Below, piece after piece: positions 1 to 6,180 of a stretch of DNA of 14,442 bases. Every line of letters starts with the position of its first letter. Within the stretch, counting starts at the first letter, position 1. Both the position numbers and the translations under genes were made by a program. A model generated the notes under the pieces. That model saw nothing but the letters and a program-made list of their open reading frames with translations, was not told the origin of the DNA and did not search any database. Where the stretch lies: assembly GCA_964246015.1 (NCBI GenBank), contig CAXTPG010000110.1, positions 1-14,442 on the forward strand. Direction: 5' to 3'. Source of the stretch: JBBROS01 sp964246015 (lineage in GTDB: Bacteria; Pseudomonadota; Alphaproteobacteria; Acetobacterales; Acetobacteraceae).

Positions 1-471
1 GCGCGGGCGCTGGCGGTGCAGCCGGAGTTCCTGGTGTGCGACGAGGCGGTGGCGGCGCTGGACGTGTCGATCCAGGCGCAGATCCTGAACCTGTTCATGG
101 ATCTGCGGCGGGAGCTGAACCTTACATACCTGTTCATCAGCCATGATCTGGGCGTCGTCGAGCATCTGTCGGACCGGGTGGCGATCATGTACCTGGGCCG
201 CGTGGTGGAGCAGGCGGACACGGAGGAGGTGTTCGCGCGCGCGAACCATCCCTACACGCAGGCGCTGCTGTCGGAGGTGCCGCGCCTGGATGCGCGGGCG
301 CGGCGCTTCACGGCGATCAAGGGGGAGATCCCGAGTCCGCTCGCGCCGCCCAGCGGTTGCCACTTCCATCCCCGCTGCCCCCACGCCTTCGCACGCTGCG
401 GCGTCGAGGTGCCGGCCCTGCGGGAGGTGGCGCCGGGGCACATGAGCGCCTGCCACCTGAACGACGGCTGA
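1..471 (+). CDS. Oligopeptide/dipeptide-type ABC transporter ATP-binding protein, C-terminal part (5' end outside window)
   Basis: Only the last ~156 residues are present; the open frame runs in from the left edge, so the Walker A and signature motifs are not visible. What is seen is the Walker B segment LVCDEAVAALD with its D-loop, then VSIQAQ, which is typical of DppF/OppF/GsiA ATPases. The switch histidine is in FISHDLGVV. After the ATPase core comes the oligo_HPY C-terminal domain (HPYTQALL), ending in a cysteine-bearing tail (GCHFHPRCPHAFARC ... SACHL, four Cys) that is characteristic of this subfamily. The protein would energise uptake of peptides or related solutes from the cytoplasmic face of the inner membrane, normally as one of two ATPases beside two permeases and a binding protein, presumably encoded upstream. 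The substrate cannot be told. DEA in place of the commoner DEP after Walker B is, to my knowledge, frequent in this subfamily and not a defect. Confidence 0.93.
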   Translation, partial: ARALAVQPEFLVCDEAVAALDVSIQAQILNLFMDLRRELNLTYLFISHDLGVVEHLSDRVAIMYLGRVVEQADTEEVFARANHPYTQALLSEVPRLDARARRFTAIKGEIPSPLAPPSGCHFHPRCPHAFARCGVEVPALREVAPGHMSACHLNDG

Positions 472-481
472 GCGGACGCAC

Positions 482-1663
482 GTGTCGGCGATGGCGCTGA
501 ACCCGCTGCACCGGCTTTGGCGTGGATTGCCGCAGGGGCCGCGGCGCGCGGTGTTGAACGGGGGCGCGGCATGGCTGGCGCCGCGTCCGGACCGTCCGGC
601 GCCGGCCGTGCGCCCGGGGATCGCCGTGTGCGGGGAGCTGGATCGGGCGTCGGGGTTGGGCGAGGGCGCGCGCGCGATGCTGCACGGGCTGCGGCAGGCT
701 GGGGTGCCGTGCTGGGAGGCGGGGCCGGGGCATGCCGTGCCGCCGCCGGGCGTGCCGCTGGTGGTCCATGCCAACGCCGCGGCGCTGCCGCTGGCGATGC
801 TGCGGCTGGGGCGTGGGCTGGTGCAGGGGCGGCGCGTGATCGGGATGTGGCCGTGGGAGCTGCCGGTGGTGCCACCGGGGTGGCGGGCCGGGTTCGAGTT
901 CGTGCACGAGGTCTGGGCGCCGTCGCGGTTTTCGGCCGAGGCGGTTCGCCGGGTGGCCCCGCCCGGGTGCGCCGTGCGCGTCGTGCCGCATGCGGTCGCG
1001 TGCTTTCCGCCGGCGCCGGCGCCGGTCGACCGGGCGTCGCTGGGATTGCCGTCGGCTGCCGTGGTCACGCTGGCGTCGTTCAGCCTTGCGTCCAGCTTCG
1101 CGCGCAAGAACCCGCTGGGGGCGATCGCTGCGCACCGGGCGGCGTTCGGGAGCCGGCCGGACCGTGTGCTGCTGCTGCGGGCGGGCAGCCCGGAGGCGTT
1201 CCCGGACGACCTCGCGGTGCTCCGGGATGCGATCCGCGATCTGCCGAACGTGATGCTGGACACGCGGACGCTGCCGCGGGACGAGGCGCATGGGGTGATG
1301 GACGCGTGCGACATCGTGCTGTCGCTGCATCGGAGCGAGGGGTTCGGGCTGGTGCCGGCGGAGGCGATGCTGCTGGGCAAGCCGGTGGTCGCGACGGCGT
1401 GGTCGGGGACCGAGGACTTCCTGGACGATGCCTGGGCGTGCCGGGTGCCGATGCGGCTGGTGCCCGCGGTGGATCCGCGGGGCGTGTTCGCCGCGCCGGG
1501 CGCGACGTGGGCGGAGCCGGACATCGCGGCGGCGGCGGAGATGCTGCGACGCCTTGCGGACGACCCGGCGTTGCGCGCCCGGCTGGGGGGCGCCGCGCGC
1601 GCGGGGGGGCGGGAGCGGCTCGGGTCCGGGGCGTTGCTGGACGCGGTGCGCGGTCTGGGATGA
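482..1663 (+). CDS. Glycosyltransferase, GT4-like (GT-B fold)
   Basis: A 393-residue protein. The N-terminal half has a GT-B-like acceptor domain with SGLGEGARAM (57-66) and a WPWELP loop (123-128). The C-terminal half has FARKNPLGAI (207-214), a likely nucleotide-sugar phosphate contact, and the retaining-GT EX7E motif EGFGLVPAE (Glu286 and Glu294), followed by GKPVVAT and WSGTEDFL. It should transfer a sugar from an activated donor to a lipid-linked or surface glycan in the cytoplasm; donor and acceptor are unknown. No signal peptide or membrane segment is evident. The start is uncertain: GTG at 482 gives the longest product and ATG at 491 is the alternative; neither has a strong Shine-Dalgarno. 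It begins 10 nt after the ABC ATPase stop, so it may be read through from that operon, although the functions look unrelated. Its stop overlaps the next gene by ATGA. Confidence 0.88.
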   Translation: MSAMALNPLHRLWRGLPQGPRRAVLNGGAAWLAPRPDRPAPAVRPGIAVCGELDRASGLGEGARAMLHGLRQAGVPCWEAGPGHAVPPPGVPLVVHANAAALPLAMLRLGRGLVQGRRVIGMWPWELPVVPPGWRAGFEFVHEVWAPSRFSAEAVRRVAPPGCAVRVVPHAVACFPPAPAPVDRASLGLPSAAVVTLASFSLASSFARKNPLGAIAAHRAAFGSRPDRVLLLRAGSPEAFPDDLAVLRDAIRDLPNVMLDTRTLPRDEAHGVMDACDIVLSLHRSEGFGLVPAEAMLLGKPVVATAWSGTEDFLDDAWACRVPMRLVPAVDPRGVFAAPGATWAEPDIAAAAEMLRRLADDPALRARLGGAARAGGRERLGSGALLDAVRGLG

Positions 1664-2784
1664 AGGTCCTTGTCTGGCAATGGGGGCGGCGGGGCGCCGG
1701 GCCGCTGGTGGCGGCGTCGATGGCGCGGGAGCTCGGGGCCGTGCCCGGGGTGGAGACGATGCTGTCGCTGTCGACGACGGCGGAGCTGCTGCGCCTGGCG
1801 GAGGCGCCGGCGAACGGGCTGCCGATGCGGACCTATGACGGCAAGCTGGGCTTCGTGAGCCGCGCGCTGTCGTCTCCGTGGCTGGTGCCGCAGGTGGCGC
1901 GGGCACTTCGGGCGGCGCGCGTCGATGCGGCGTTGTGCGCGATGCCGGCGCCGCTGGACTTCGTGATGGCCGCGGCGGCGCGGCGGGCTGGCCTGCCGTA
2001 TGCGGTGGTGGTTCACGACGCGCAGCTGCATCCCGGCGACGCGTTCCCGATGCAGATGGCGTTGCAGCGTGGCCTGCTGCGGCGGGCCTCGGCGCTGTTC
2101 GCGCTGAGTTCGCACGTGGCGCAGCAGTTGCGGGCGCAGGGGCTGCAACGGGGCCAGCCGTTGCTGCTGTCGTCGCTGCCGCCCTTCCGCTTCGGCGCGG
2201 CGCCCGCGGCGGGCAGCCATGGGGGACGGCTGCGGCTGCTCTCGTTCGGGCGGTTGATGCCGTACAAGGGGCTGGATCTGCTTGCGGACGTGATGGAGCG
2301 GCTGCGCGGGCACGCCGGGTTGGAGCTTCGGGTCGTCGGCTCCGGCCCGGAGGGGGGGGAGCTGGAGCGGCTGCGGGGGCTTCCGAACGTCACCGTCGAG
2401 AATCGGTGGGTGCCGGAACGCGAGCTGGGGGCGCTGCTGGGGTGGGCCGACGCGCTGGTGTTGACGCATCGGGAGGCGAGCCAGAGCGGGGTGGCCGCCG
2501 CGGCGATCGCGACGCGGCGCTGGATCGTGTCGACGCGGGTGGGCGGACTGGACGAGCAGCTTCGGGACAACCCGATGGCGATGCTGTGCGCGCCGGACGC
2601 GGAGAGCCTGGCGGCGGCGATCGGGTCGCTGCCCGGGCGGATCGCGGCGGGGCCGCCCGCGTCGGTGGCGGGGCCGGACTGGCGGGCGGAGGCGGAGGCG
2701 GTTGCGGCGGGGTTGAGCGAGATGGTGCGTCGGGGCGGGACTGCGGCGCCGTCGCCCGCGGGCCGGGTCGCGGCGGGGTTGTAG
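1660..2784 (+). CDS. Glycosyltransferase, GT4-like with variant EX7E motif
   Basis: A 374-residue protein translated from the ATG that overlaps the stop of the preceding glycosyltransferase (ATGA at 1660-1663), so the two are probably translationally coupled. The frame stays open far upstream of this ATG, but that stretch is antisense-like low-complexity GC noise inside the first gene, so 1660 is the sensible start. Seen in the C-terminal domain: FGRLMPYKGLDLL (196-208), the usual phosphate/nucleotide loop; VVGSGPEGGEL (225-235); and THREASQSGVAAAAIA, where Glu272 is the first Glu of EX7E but the second position (280) is Ala. Neighbouring GVGGLDEQ-like residues follow, as in other GT4 members. 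It is expected to act in the cytoplasm on an activated sugar; specificity is unknown. The pair suggests successive steps in building one surface glycan. Codon third positions are strongly G-rich in both genes. Confidence 0.88.
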   Translation: MKVLVWQWGRRGAGPLVAASMARELGAVPGVETMLSLSTTAELLRLAEAPANGLPMRTYDGKLGFVSRALSSPWLVPQVARALRAARVDAALCAMPAPLDFVMAAAARRAGLPYAVVVHDAQLHPGDAFPMQMALQRGLLRRASALFALSSHVAQQLRAQGLQRGQPLLLSSLPPFRFGAAPAAGSHGGRLRLLSFGRLMPYKGLDLLADVMERLRGHAGLELRVVGSGPEGGELERLRGLPNVTVENRWVPERELGALLGWADALVLTHREASQSGVAAAAIATRRWIVSTRVGGLDEQLRDNPMAMLCAPDAESLAAAIGSLPGRIAAGPPASVAGPDWRAEAEAVAAGLSEMVRRGGTAAPSPAGRVAAGL

Positions 2785-2810
2785 GGGCGGGCGGACAGAT
2801 CGAGCGCTCC

Positions 2811-2854
2811 CTAGATCGGGATGACCACTGATAGAAGCGGTCATCCCGCTCTAG
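2811..2854. repeat. Long imperfect palindrome (hairpin 1) of an extragenic double-hairpin element
   Basis: Left arm 2811-2826 and right arm 2839-2854 pair at 15 of 16 positions (one T/C mismatch at 2816/2849) around a 12-nt loop. The core is CGGGATGACC with GGTCATCCCG, flanked by CTAGA with TCTAG. It begins 26 nt after the stop of the second glycosyltransferase gene and could end that transcript, but no T-run follows, so it is not a classical intrinsic terminator. It is paired with a second, unrelated hairpin 13 nt downstream. Confidence 0.75.
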
Positions 2855-2867
2855 CTCCTTGTTCTAC

Positions 2868-2914
2868 GATCATGTTTATGCGTTTGGGTTAAGCGACCCA
2901 AACGCATCATGATC
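2868..2914. repeat. Long palindrome (hairpin 2) of an extragenic double-hairpin element
   Basis: A stem of 19 bp interrupted by one 3-nt bulge. GATCATG (2868-2874) pairs with CATGATC (2908-2914); the bulge TTT is at 2875-2877; ATGCGTTTGGGT (2878-2889) pairs exactly with ACCCAAACGCAT (2896-2907); the loop is 6 nt. The stretch is markedly more AT-rich than the surrounding DNA. The linker CTCTAGCTCCTTGTT between the two hairpins resembles, from memory, the core of dispersed intergenic palindromic repeats in Rhizobiales and other alphaproteobacteria. That link is not checked. Confidence 0.75.
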
Positions 2915-2960
2915 TAAGCCGGACATATCGCGTGGTACCTGCACACCGAGACACACCCCC

Positions 2961-2989
2961 TTGCACGCACCGGGGGCGTGGGCTACATC
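2961..2989 (+). promoter_or_regulatory. Possible promoter of tRNA-Arg
   Basis: TTGCAC (2961-2966) and TACATC (2984-2989) are separated by 17 bp. The predicted start would lie about 9 nt before the tRNA. Both boxes are weak matches to the sigma70 consensus; position and spacing are the main support. Confidence 0.3.
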
Positions 2990-3004
2990 GCCGCCTCTGC
3001 CGCG

Positions 3005-3081
3005 GCGCCCGTAGCTCAATTGGATAGAGCACCAGACTACGAATCTGGGGGTTGGAGGTTCGAGTCCTTCCGGGCGCGCCA
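3005..3081 (+). tRNA. tRNA-Arg (anticodon ACG)
   Basis: A complete cloverleaf is visible. The acceptor stem GCGCCCG (3005-3011) pairs fully with CGGGCGC (3071-3077), the discriminator is G3078 and CCA is encoded at 3079-3081. The D arm is GCTC/GAGC (3014-3017, 3027-3030). The anticodon stem CCAGA/TCTGG encloses loop CTACGAA with anticodon ACG at 3039-3041. The T arm GGAGG/CCTTC holds loop TTCGAGT (3059-3065). ACG is expected to be deaminated to ICG and to read CGU, CGC and CGA, an abundant Arg codon family in GC-rich genomes. Confidence 0.97.
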
Positions 3082-3149
3082 GGGGTTTTTCGAAAGCAGC
3101 GGCGCGGGGCGGGTTTCGGGTCCGGCGCTGGGCTTGTGCGCGCGGCAGG

Positions 3150-3184
3150 CCCTCACCCCGGCCCTCTCCCGACGGGAGAGGGAG
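3150..3184. repeat. Extragenic hairpin repeat CCCTCTCCC-GAC-GGGAGAGGG
   Basis: CCCTCTCCC (3162-3170) and GGGAGAGGG (3174-3182) form a perfect 9-bp stem with a 3-nt loop, preceded by CCCTCACCCCGG. I recognise this type from memory as an extragenic repeat widespread in GC-rich proteobacteria. It lies between tRNA-Arg (plus) and the small minus-strand gene, both of which read toward it, so it may act as a bidirectional transcription stop even without a T-run. Nothing else is seen in 3082-3205. Confidence 0.7.
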
Positions 3185-3205
3185 TGACGGGTGGTGCCGC
3201 CGGTG

Positions 3206-3511
3206 TCAGTCGCCTGCCGCTGAGACCAGGCGGAGCGCCGGGCGGCTGGGGGCCCGGGCGGGGATGCCGACCTGGTCGTCGATCCAGGAGCGGGCGGATT
3301 CGAGGTCGTCGAAGCAGGGCACCGTATTGCGTCCGCAAGGGCCGAAGCCGGCCTCCAGGAACCAGCGACCGCGTTGGGTGGGCAGGTGTCCCGGGGCGTC
3401 GAGCCGGACCAGGACGGCGACCAGGTCCCCATCGATGAATGCAAGGCGGCCGACCCGATCGATGCTTTCGGTCCGGACGGAGGTTGGCTGGAACGTTACG
3501 GTCGACTGCAT
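3206..3511 (-). CDS. Small conserved-looking hypothetical protein (101 aa)
   Basis: Function not recognised. The frame is open to 3580, but the ATG at 3511 is preceded by GGGGAG 8 nt upstream and starts a more protein-like sequence (MQSTVTFQPTS), so I place the start there. The product has an alternating beta-strand pattern (GRLAFIDGDLVAVLVRL), then RGRWFLEAGFGPCGR and a helical FDDLESARSWIDDQVG. There is no signal peptide or membrane segment. Two Cys (GPCGR and VPCF) are 9 residues apart, not an obvious metal site. The amphipathic pattern and good Shine-Dalgarno argue for a real gene. It lies downstream of the YkgJ-type gene on the same strand across a 94-nt gap containing an A/T-run, so it may have its own promoter (see the possible box at 3575-3580). 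Confidence 0.6.
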   Translation of the reverse strand: MQSTVTFQPTSVRTESIDRVGRLAFIDGDLVAVLVRLDAPGHLPTQRGRWFLEAGFGPCGRNTVPCFDDLESARSWIDDQVGIPARAPSRPALRLVSAAGD

Positions 3512-3574
3512 CAGGATCGCTCCCCACGGGTCACACTCCAATACGTCATGAGAATGTGAACAGATGCGGGGGAT

Positions 3575-3580
3575 CGTCAA
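3575..3580 (-). promoter_or_regulatory. Possible -35 box for the small minus-strand gene
   Basis: TTGACG on the minus strand, directly after a T-run. Seventeen nt further is CACATT (about 3552-3557), a poor -10 match. The spacing to the ATG at 3511 is reasonable for a leader of about 35-40 nt. Weak evidence. Confidence 0.25.
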
Positions 3581-3605
3581 AAAAAGTGATCGAACCTGCG
3601 ACTGT

Positions 3606-4181
3606 TCATTCGGCGCGGGCCGCGGGCGGGGGAGACAACACGATCCGCTTGCGATCGCCCCAGAGTCCCCTGGTGTAGCATTCGCGGAGGATGTCGAGGA
3701 CGGCGGCCTTATCCTTCGTGACGACGGCGTGCTGCAGCGCGTCGTTGATGCGGGCCTGGCCGGACGTCCAGCCGGGGCGGCCGGGCACGTTCAGGAAGAC
3801 CGGCACGTCGGCCGCCACGGCGGCGGCGACGGATTCCGCGAGGCCTTCCGCCTTCAGGCCCGCACGGTTCAGGATCTGGAACACGACGCCCATGCGGCGC
3901 GTGCCGTCCTTCACCGAGATCTCCTGATGCAGGCGGATGAGGACGCCGGACTGGTCGGGGCGCATGGTCTGGCGCACCCAGCGCAGGGTGCGCCAGCCGC
4001 AAAAGAAGCTGCGGCACGTGCGGGGGCGGTCTTCGTAGATCGCGCAGCTGTTGTCCTTGCGCGCGTTGCGGCAGCGGAAGCCCTGGGCCTTCTGGAGGGT
4101 GGGCTCGTTGATCGTGAGATCGACGCAGCAGACGTTGCAGGATCCGCATTCCCGCCCCGGTATCAACGCAGGCTCGTCCAT
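3606..4181 (-). CDS. YkgJ-family cysteine cluster protein
   Basis: A 191-residue protein with eight N-terminal cysteines: RECGSCNVCC (Cys12, 15, 18, 19), FRCRN (Cys37), SCAIYEDRPRTCRSFFC (Cys46, 56, 61). This CxxCxxCC ... C ... C ... RPxxCR spacing is the hallmark of the YkgJ/UPF0153 family, thought to bind a metal or Fe-S cluster; the biochemical role is not established. The C-terminal ~120 residues are a mixed alpha/beta region without recognised motifs. No signal peptide is visible, so it is probably cytoplasmic. The ATG at 4181 has a good Shine-Dalgarno (GGGAGG, 5 nt spacing). It is divergent from the SRAP gene across 98 bp, and the two could share regulation, though no operator stands out there. 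A weak GAAC/GTTC hairpin followed by a T-run lies past its stop, too short to call a terminator. Confidence 0.88.
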   Translation of the reverse strand: MDEPALIPGRECGSCNVCCVDLTINEPTLQKAQGFRCRNARKDNSCAIYEDRPRTCRSFFCGWRTLRWVRQTMRPDQSGVLIRLHQEISVKDGTRRMGVVFQILNRAGLKAEGLAESVAAAVAADVPVFLNVPGRPGWTSGQARINDALQHAVVTKDKAAVLDILRECYTRGLWGDRKRIVLSPPPAARAE

Positions 4182-4279
4182 TGCGCCCTCCCGGACCCGT
4201 CGGGCGGACGGTAGCCGGGGCGGTGGTTGCGCGTCGAGCGGCTTGACCGAGGGGCGATCCTGCGCCGCAGTGCGTCGCC

Positions 4280-4918
4280 ATGTGCAACCTGTACAGCGTG
4301 ACGAAGAGCCAGACGGCGATCCGGGAGGCGTTCCGGGCGATGGACGACCGGGCCGGCAACCTGCCGCCGCTGCCCGGGATCTTCCCGGACCAGATGGCGC
4401 CGGTCGTCACGAACGGCGAGGACGGGCGGCGCCTGGACATGATGCGGTGGGGGTTCACCTGCCCGCCCGGCGTGCCCGGCAACCGGCCGGTGACGAACAT
4501 CCGCAACACCGGGTCGGGCTACTGGCGGGCGTGGATGGCGCCGGGGCAACGCTGCCTGGTGCCGGCCAGCTCGTTCTGCGAGTACCGTCCGGGGAAGCCC
4601 GCGCTGCCCGTCTGGTTCGGGCTGGGGATGGAGCGGCCGCTGTTCGCGTTCGCCGGGCTGTGGCGGCCGTGGCGGGGTACGCGGGGCACGAAGGCCGATC
4701 CGGTCGAGGGCGAGCACCGGCTGTTCGCGTTCCTGACCTGCGAGCCGAACGCCGTCGTCGCGCCGATCCACCCGAAGGCGATGCCGGTGCTGCTGACGAC
4801 CGAGGCGGAGTACGACACCTGGTTGAATGCCCCGCTGCCGGAGGCGCTGGCGTTGCAGCGGCCTTTGGCGGCGGGGCTGGAGATCGTGGCGCGGGGGCTG
4901 AAGGAGGACGGGCCGTAA
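4280..4918 (+). CDS. SRAP / YedK-HMCES family protein (abasic-site DNA-protein crosslinker)
   Basis: A 212-residue protein of usual family length. It starts MCN, and the family's catalytic Cys2 must become the N-terminus after Met removal, which fixes the ATG at 4280. The other active-site residues can be placed from the family pattern: Asn73 in VTNIRNT, Glu101 in SSFCEYRP and His164 in PIHPKAMP. Known members bind single-stranded DNA and form a thiazolidine crosslink with abasic sites through Cys2, protecting replication forks; a role in the SOS response is inferred from genome context in the literature. The local motifs differ from the E. coli-type forms (NARSE, GFYEW), as in a common alphaproteobacterial subgroup. 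No LexA-type box or strong Shine-Dalgarno is seen upstream. It converges with the next gene, leaving a gap of 7 nt. Confidence 0.92.
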   Translation: MCNLYSVTKSQTAIREAFRAMDDRAGNLPPLPGIFPDQMAPVVTNGEDGRRLDMMRWGFTCPPGVPGNRPVTNIRNTGSGYWRAWMAPGQRCLVPASSFCEYRPGKPALPVWFGLGMERPLFAFAGLWRPWRGTRGTKADPVEGEHRLFAFLTCEPNAVVAPIHPKAMPVLLTTEAEYDTWLNAPLPEALALQRPLAAGLEIVARGLKEDGP

Positions 4919-4925
4919 CGCCGGT

Positions 4926-6146
4926 CTACGGGCGCTCCCGCTCGTGCGGGTCCAGCCCGTACGGCTTCACCAGCGCCCAGACGTGGGCGGGCACCATCCG
5001 GCGCATGCGGCGGGGGGCGGCGCGGCGGAGGTGCAGGACGGTCTCGACCGCCTTCATCTCGACGCGCGCCCGGGCGAATTCCAGGCCGCGCGGGCCGATC
5101 CGCGGCATCAGCCAGCCGACGATGCCGCGCAGCCAGCCGGGCATGCGCCGGAGCGGCAGGCCGCCGGCGGCACGCTCGGTGTTCGCCAGGAAGCCGCGGA
5201 CCGGGCCGGCGCGGCGGCCGACGCTGCCCGGCGCCCGGGTGCGCAGCGCGTCTCCCAGCAGCGTGACCAGCTCCTCGCCCCGCTGGTTGCGGACCAGCAG
5301 CCACTGGTCGCCCTGCCCGGCCATGTAGCCGACGGTGATGTCGGCCAGGACGTTCGTGTAGTCGACGCAGGTGCGGCAAGTGAGCGGGAAGAAGTCGGAC
5401 GGGAGTTGCGAGATGGGCAGGCGCAGGAAGGGGATTTCCCGCACGCGGCCGTCGGCGAAGCGCAGCTCCACGTGATAGTCGGCGCGGAACTCGAGGTAGG
5501 TGATGGTGTCCGGCGCCTCGTCCAGCAGGTCGAGGAAGGTGTGGAAGTTCTCCGTCGTGGTGTTGTCGGAGCAGGGGGTGCCGATGACGTAGAGGCGGTC
5601 GAAGCCCAGCTCCGCCTCGAGCGCGCGCAGGGCGTAGACCTGGCAGGGGATGCCGATGACGGCGAGGCGGCGGAATCCGCGCGCGCGAGCGGGTTCCAGC
5701 AGGGCGAGCAGCGGGGCGTAGCCCATGCGCATGCCGCGGGCCTGCGCCATGCCGGCGGCCTCGGTGATCAGGACCGGGACGGGGCGCCAGCGGTCGAGCG
5801 GGTCGGCGGCCATGGTCAGCACGGCGTCGACCGCGCCGGTTTCGAGCAGGCGTTCGCCGATGCGGGTGGCGATTCCGGTCCATTGGGCGCCGGGGGACGG
5901 GGGTGCCAGGGTGGCGCGCAGCATGCGGCGGAAGGGGCCGAAGTGGAGTTCGTCGGGGCGGGCCGGGTCGCGGGGGCGGCCGTGGACGCGGGTTTCGAGG
6001 GCCGGGTAGTCGGGGGCGATGAACTGGCAGGCGCGGCCGCAGCGCTTCGGGTCATCGGTGCGGGAGATGCCGCAATCCGTGCACAGGCTACGCGGGGCGG
6101 GAGGCGCGAATCGGGGCGCCACGTCGGGAAGCGGGGAGGTGTCCAT
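4926..6146 (-). CDS. FrhB/BciB-like Fe-S flavoprotein reductase (possible 8-vinyl reductase)
   Basis: A 406-residue protein from ATG 6146. The frame extends to a TTG at 6212, but that extension is translated from a 12-bp tandem repeat and is unlikely to be coding. Numbering from 6212, eight cysteines fit two [4Fe-4S] clusters: LCTDCG (44, 47), RCGRAC (58, 62), IGIPC (190), IGTPC (214) and LTCRTC (279, 282). Other family blocks are GAQWTGI, VIGTPCSDNTTT, FRADYHVEL and DITVGYM. This is the coenzyme F420 hydrogenase beta-subunit family; the block order and the PGAQWTG and TPCxDN motifs look closest to BciB, the ferredoxin-dependent, FAD-containing 8-vinyl reductase of (bacterio)chlorophyll synthesis. 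No photosynthesis gene is nearby, so that role is a hypothesis; another flavin/ferredoxin-linked reduction is possible. It probably acts in the cytoplasm. The MarR-GNAT gene lies upstream on the same strand, 88 bp away. Confidence 0.85.
   Translation of the reverse strand: MDTSPLPDVAPRFAPPAPRSLCTDCGISRTDDPKRCGRACQFIAPDYPALETRVHGRPRDPARPDELHFGPFRRMLRATLAPPSPGAQWTGIATRIGERLLETGAVDAVLTMAADPLDRWRPVPVLITEAAGMAQARGMRMGYAPLLALLEPARARGFRRLAVIGIPCQVYALRALEAELGFDRLYVIGTPCSDNTTTENFHTFLDLLDEAPDTITYLEFRADYHVELRFADGRVREIPFLRLPISQLPSDFFPLTCRTCVDYTNVLADITVGYMAGQGDQWLLVRNQRGEELVTLLGDALRTRAPGSVGRRAGPVRGFLANTERAAGGLPLRRMPGWLRGIVGWLMPRIGPRGLEFARARVEMKAVETVLHLRRAAPRRMRRMVPAHVWALVKPYGLDPHERERP
4928..4960. terminator. 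Possible stem-loop terminator at the converging gene ends
   Basis: ACGGGC (4928-4933) pairs with GCCCGT (4955-4960), and inside it CCCGC (4937-4941) pairs with GCGGG (4946-4950) around a TCGT loop. It overlaps the last codons of the BciB-like gene and sits just past the SRAP stop. There is no T-run, so any terminator role is a guess based on its place between two converging genes only 7 nt apart. Confidence 0.3.
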
Positions 6147-6180
6147 GCCGCAGCTTCGGCCAGGGGCGGCCGGCGCGCCA

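Noticed and set aside
517..1659. Apparent large fusion protein extending the second glycosyltransferase upstream
   Set aside because: The upstream part is an out-of-frame, Gly/Ala/Arg-rich reading of the first glycosyltransferase gene; the ATGA start at 1660 is the natural one.
317..1906. Long antisense open frames (also over 4519-5883, 7750-8937, 10406-11533, 11748-13376 and 13162-14310)
   Set aside because: They consist of Arg/Pro/Ala/His-rich low-complexity translation typical of shadows in GC-rich DNA and oppose genes with clear family motifs.
2978..3187. Open frame across tRNA-Arg encoding VAQLDRAPDYESGG
   Set aside because: A well-known false protein made by translating a tRNA gene; the same holds for the minus-strand frame over 3037-3444 and the GTGFEPVTFRL end near 14400.
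3560..3605. T-run terminator after the YkgJ-type gene
   Set aside because: Only a 4-bp GAAC/GTTC stem precedes the T-run, and not directly; too weak to call.
3587..3606. Minus-strand GTCGCAGGTTCGATC resembling a tRNA T-arm half, as if a tRNA remnant or attachment site
   Set aside because: The matching 3' half of the T stem and any acceptor end are absent; it runs into a T-run. No second copy of a tRNA end and no integrase were seen.
4243..4270. TTGACC as a promoter for the SRAP gene
   Set aside because: No acceptable -10 box at 16-18 bp, only GC-rich sequence.
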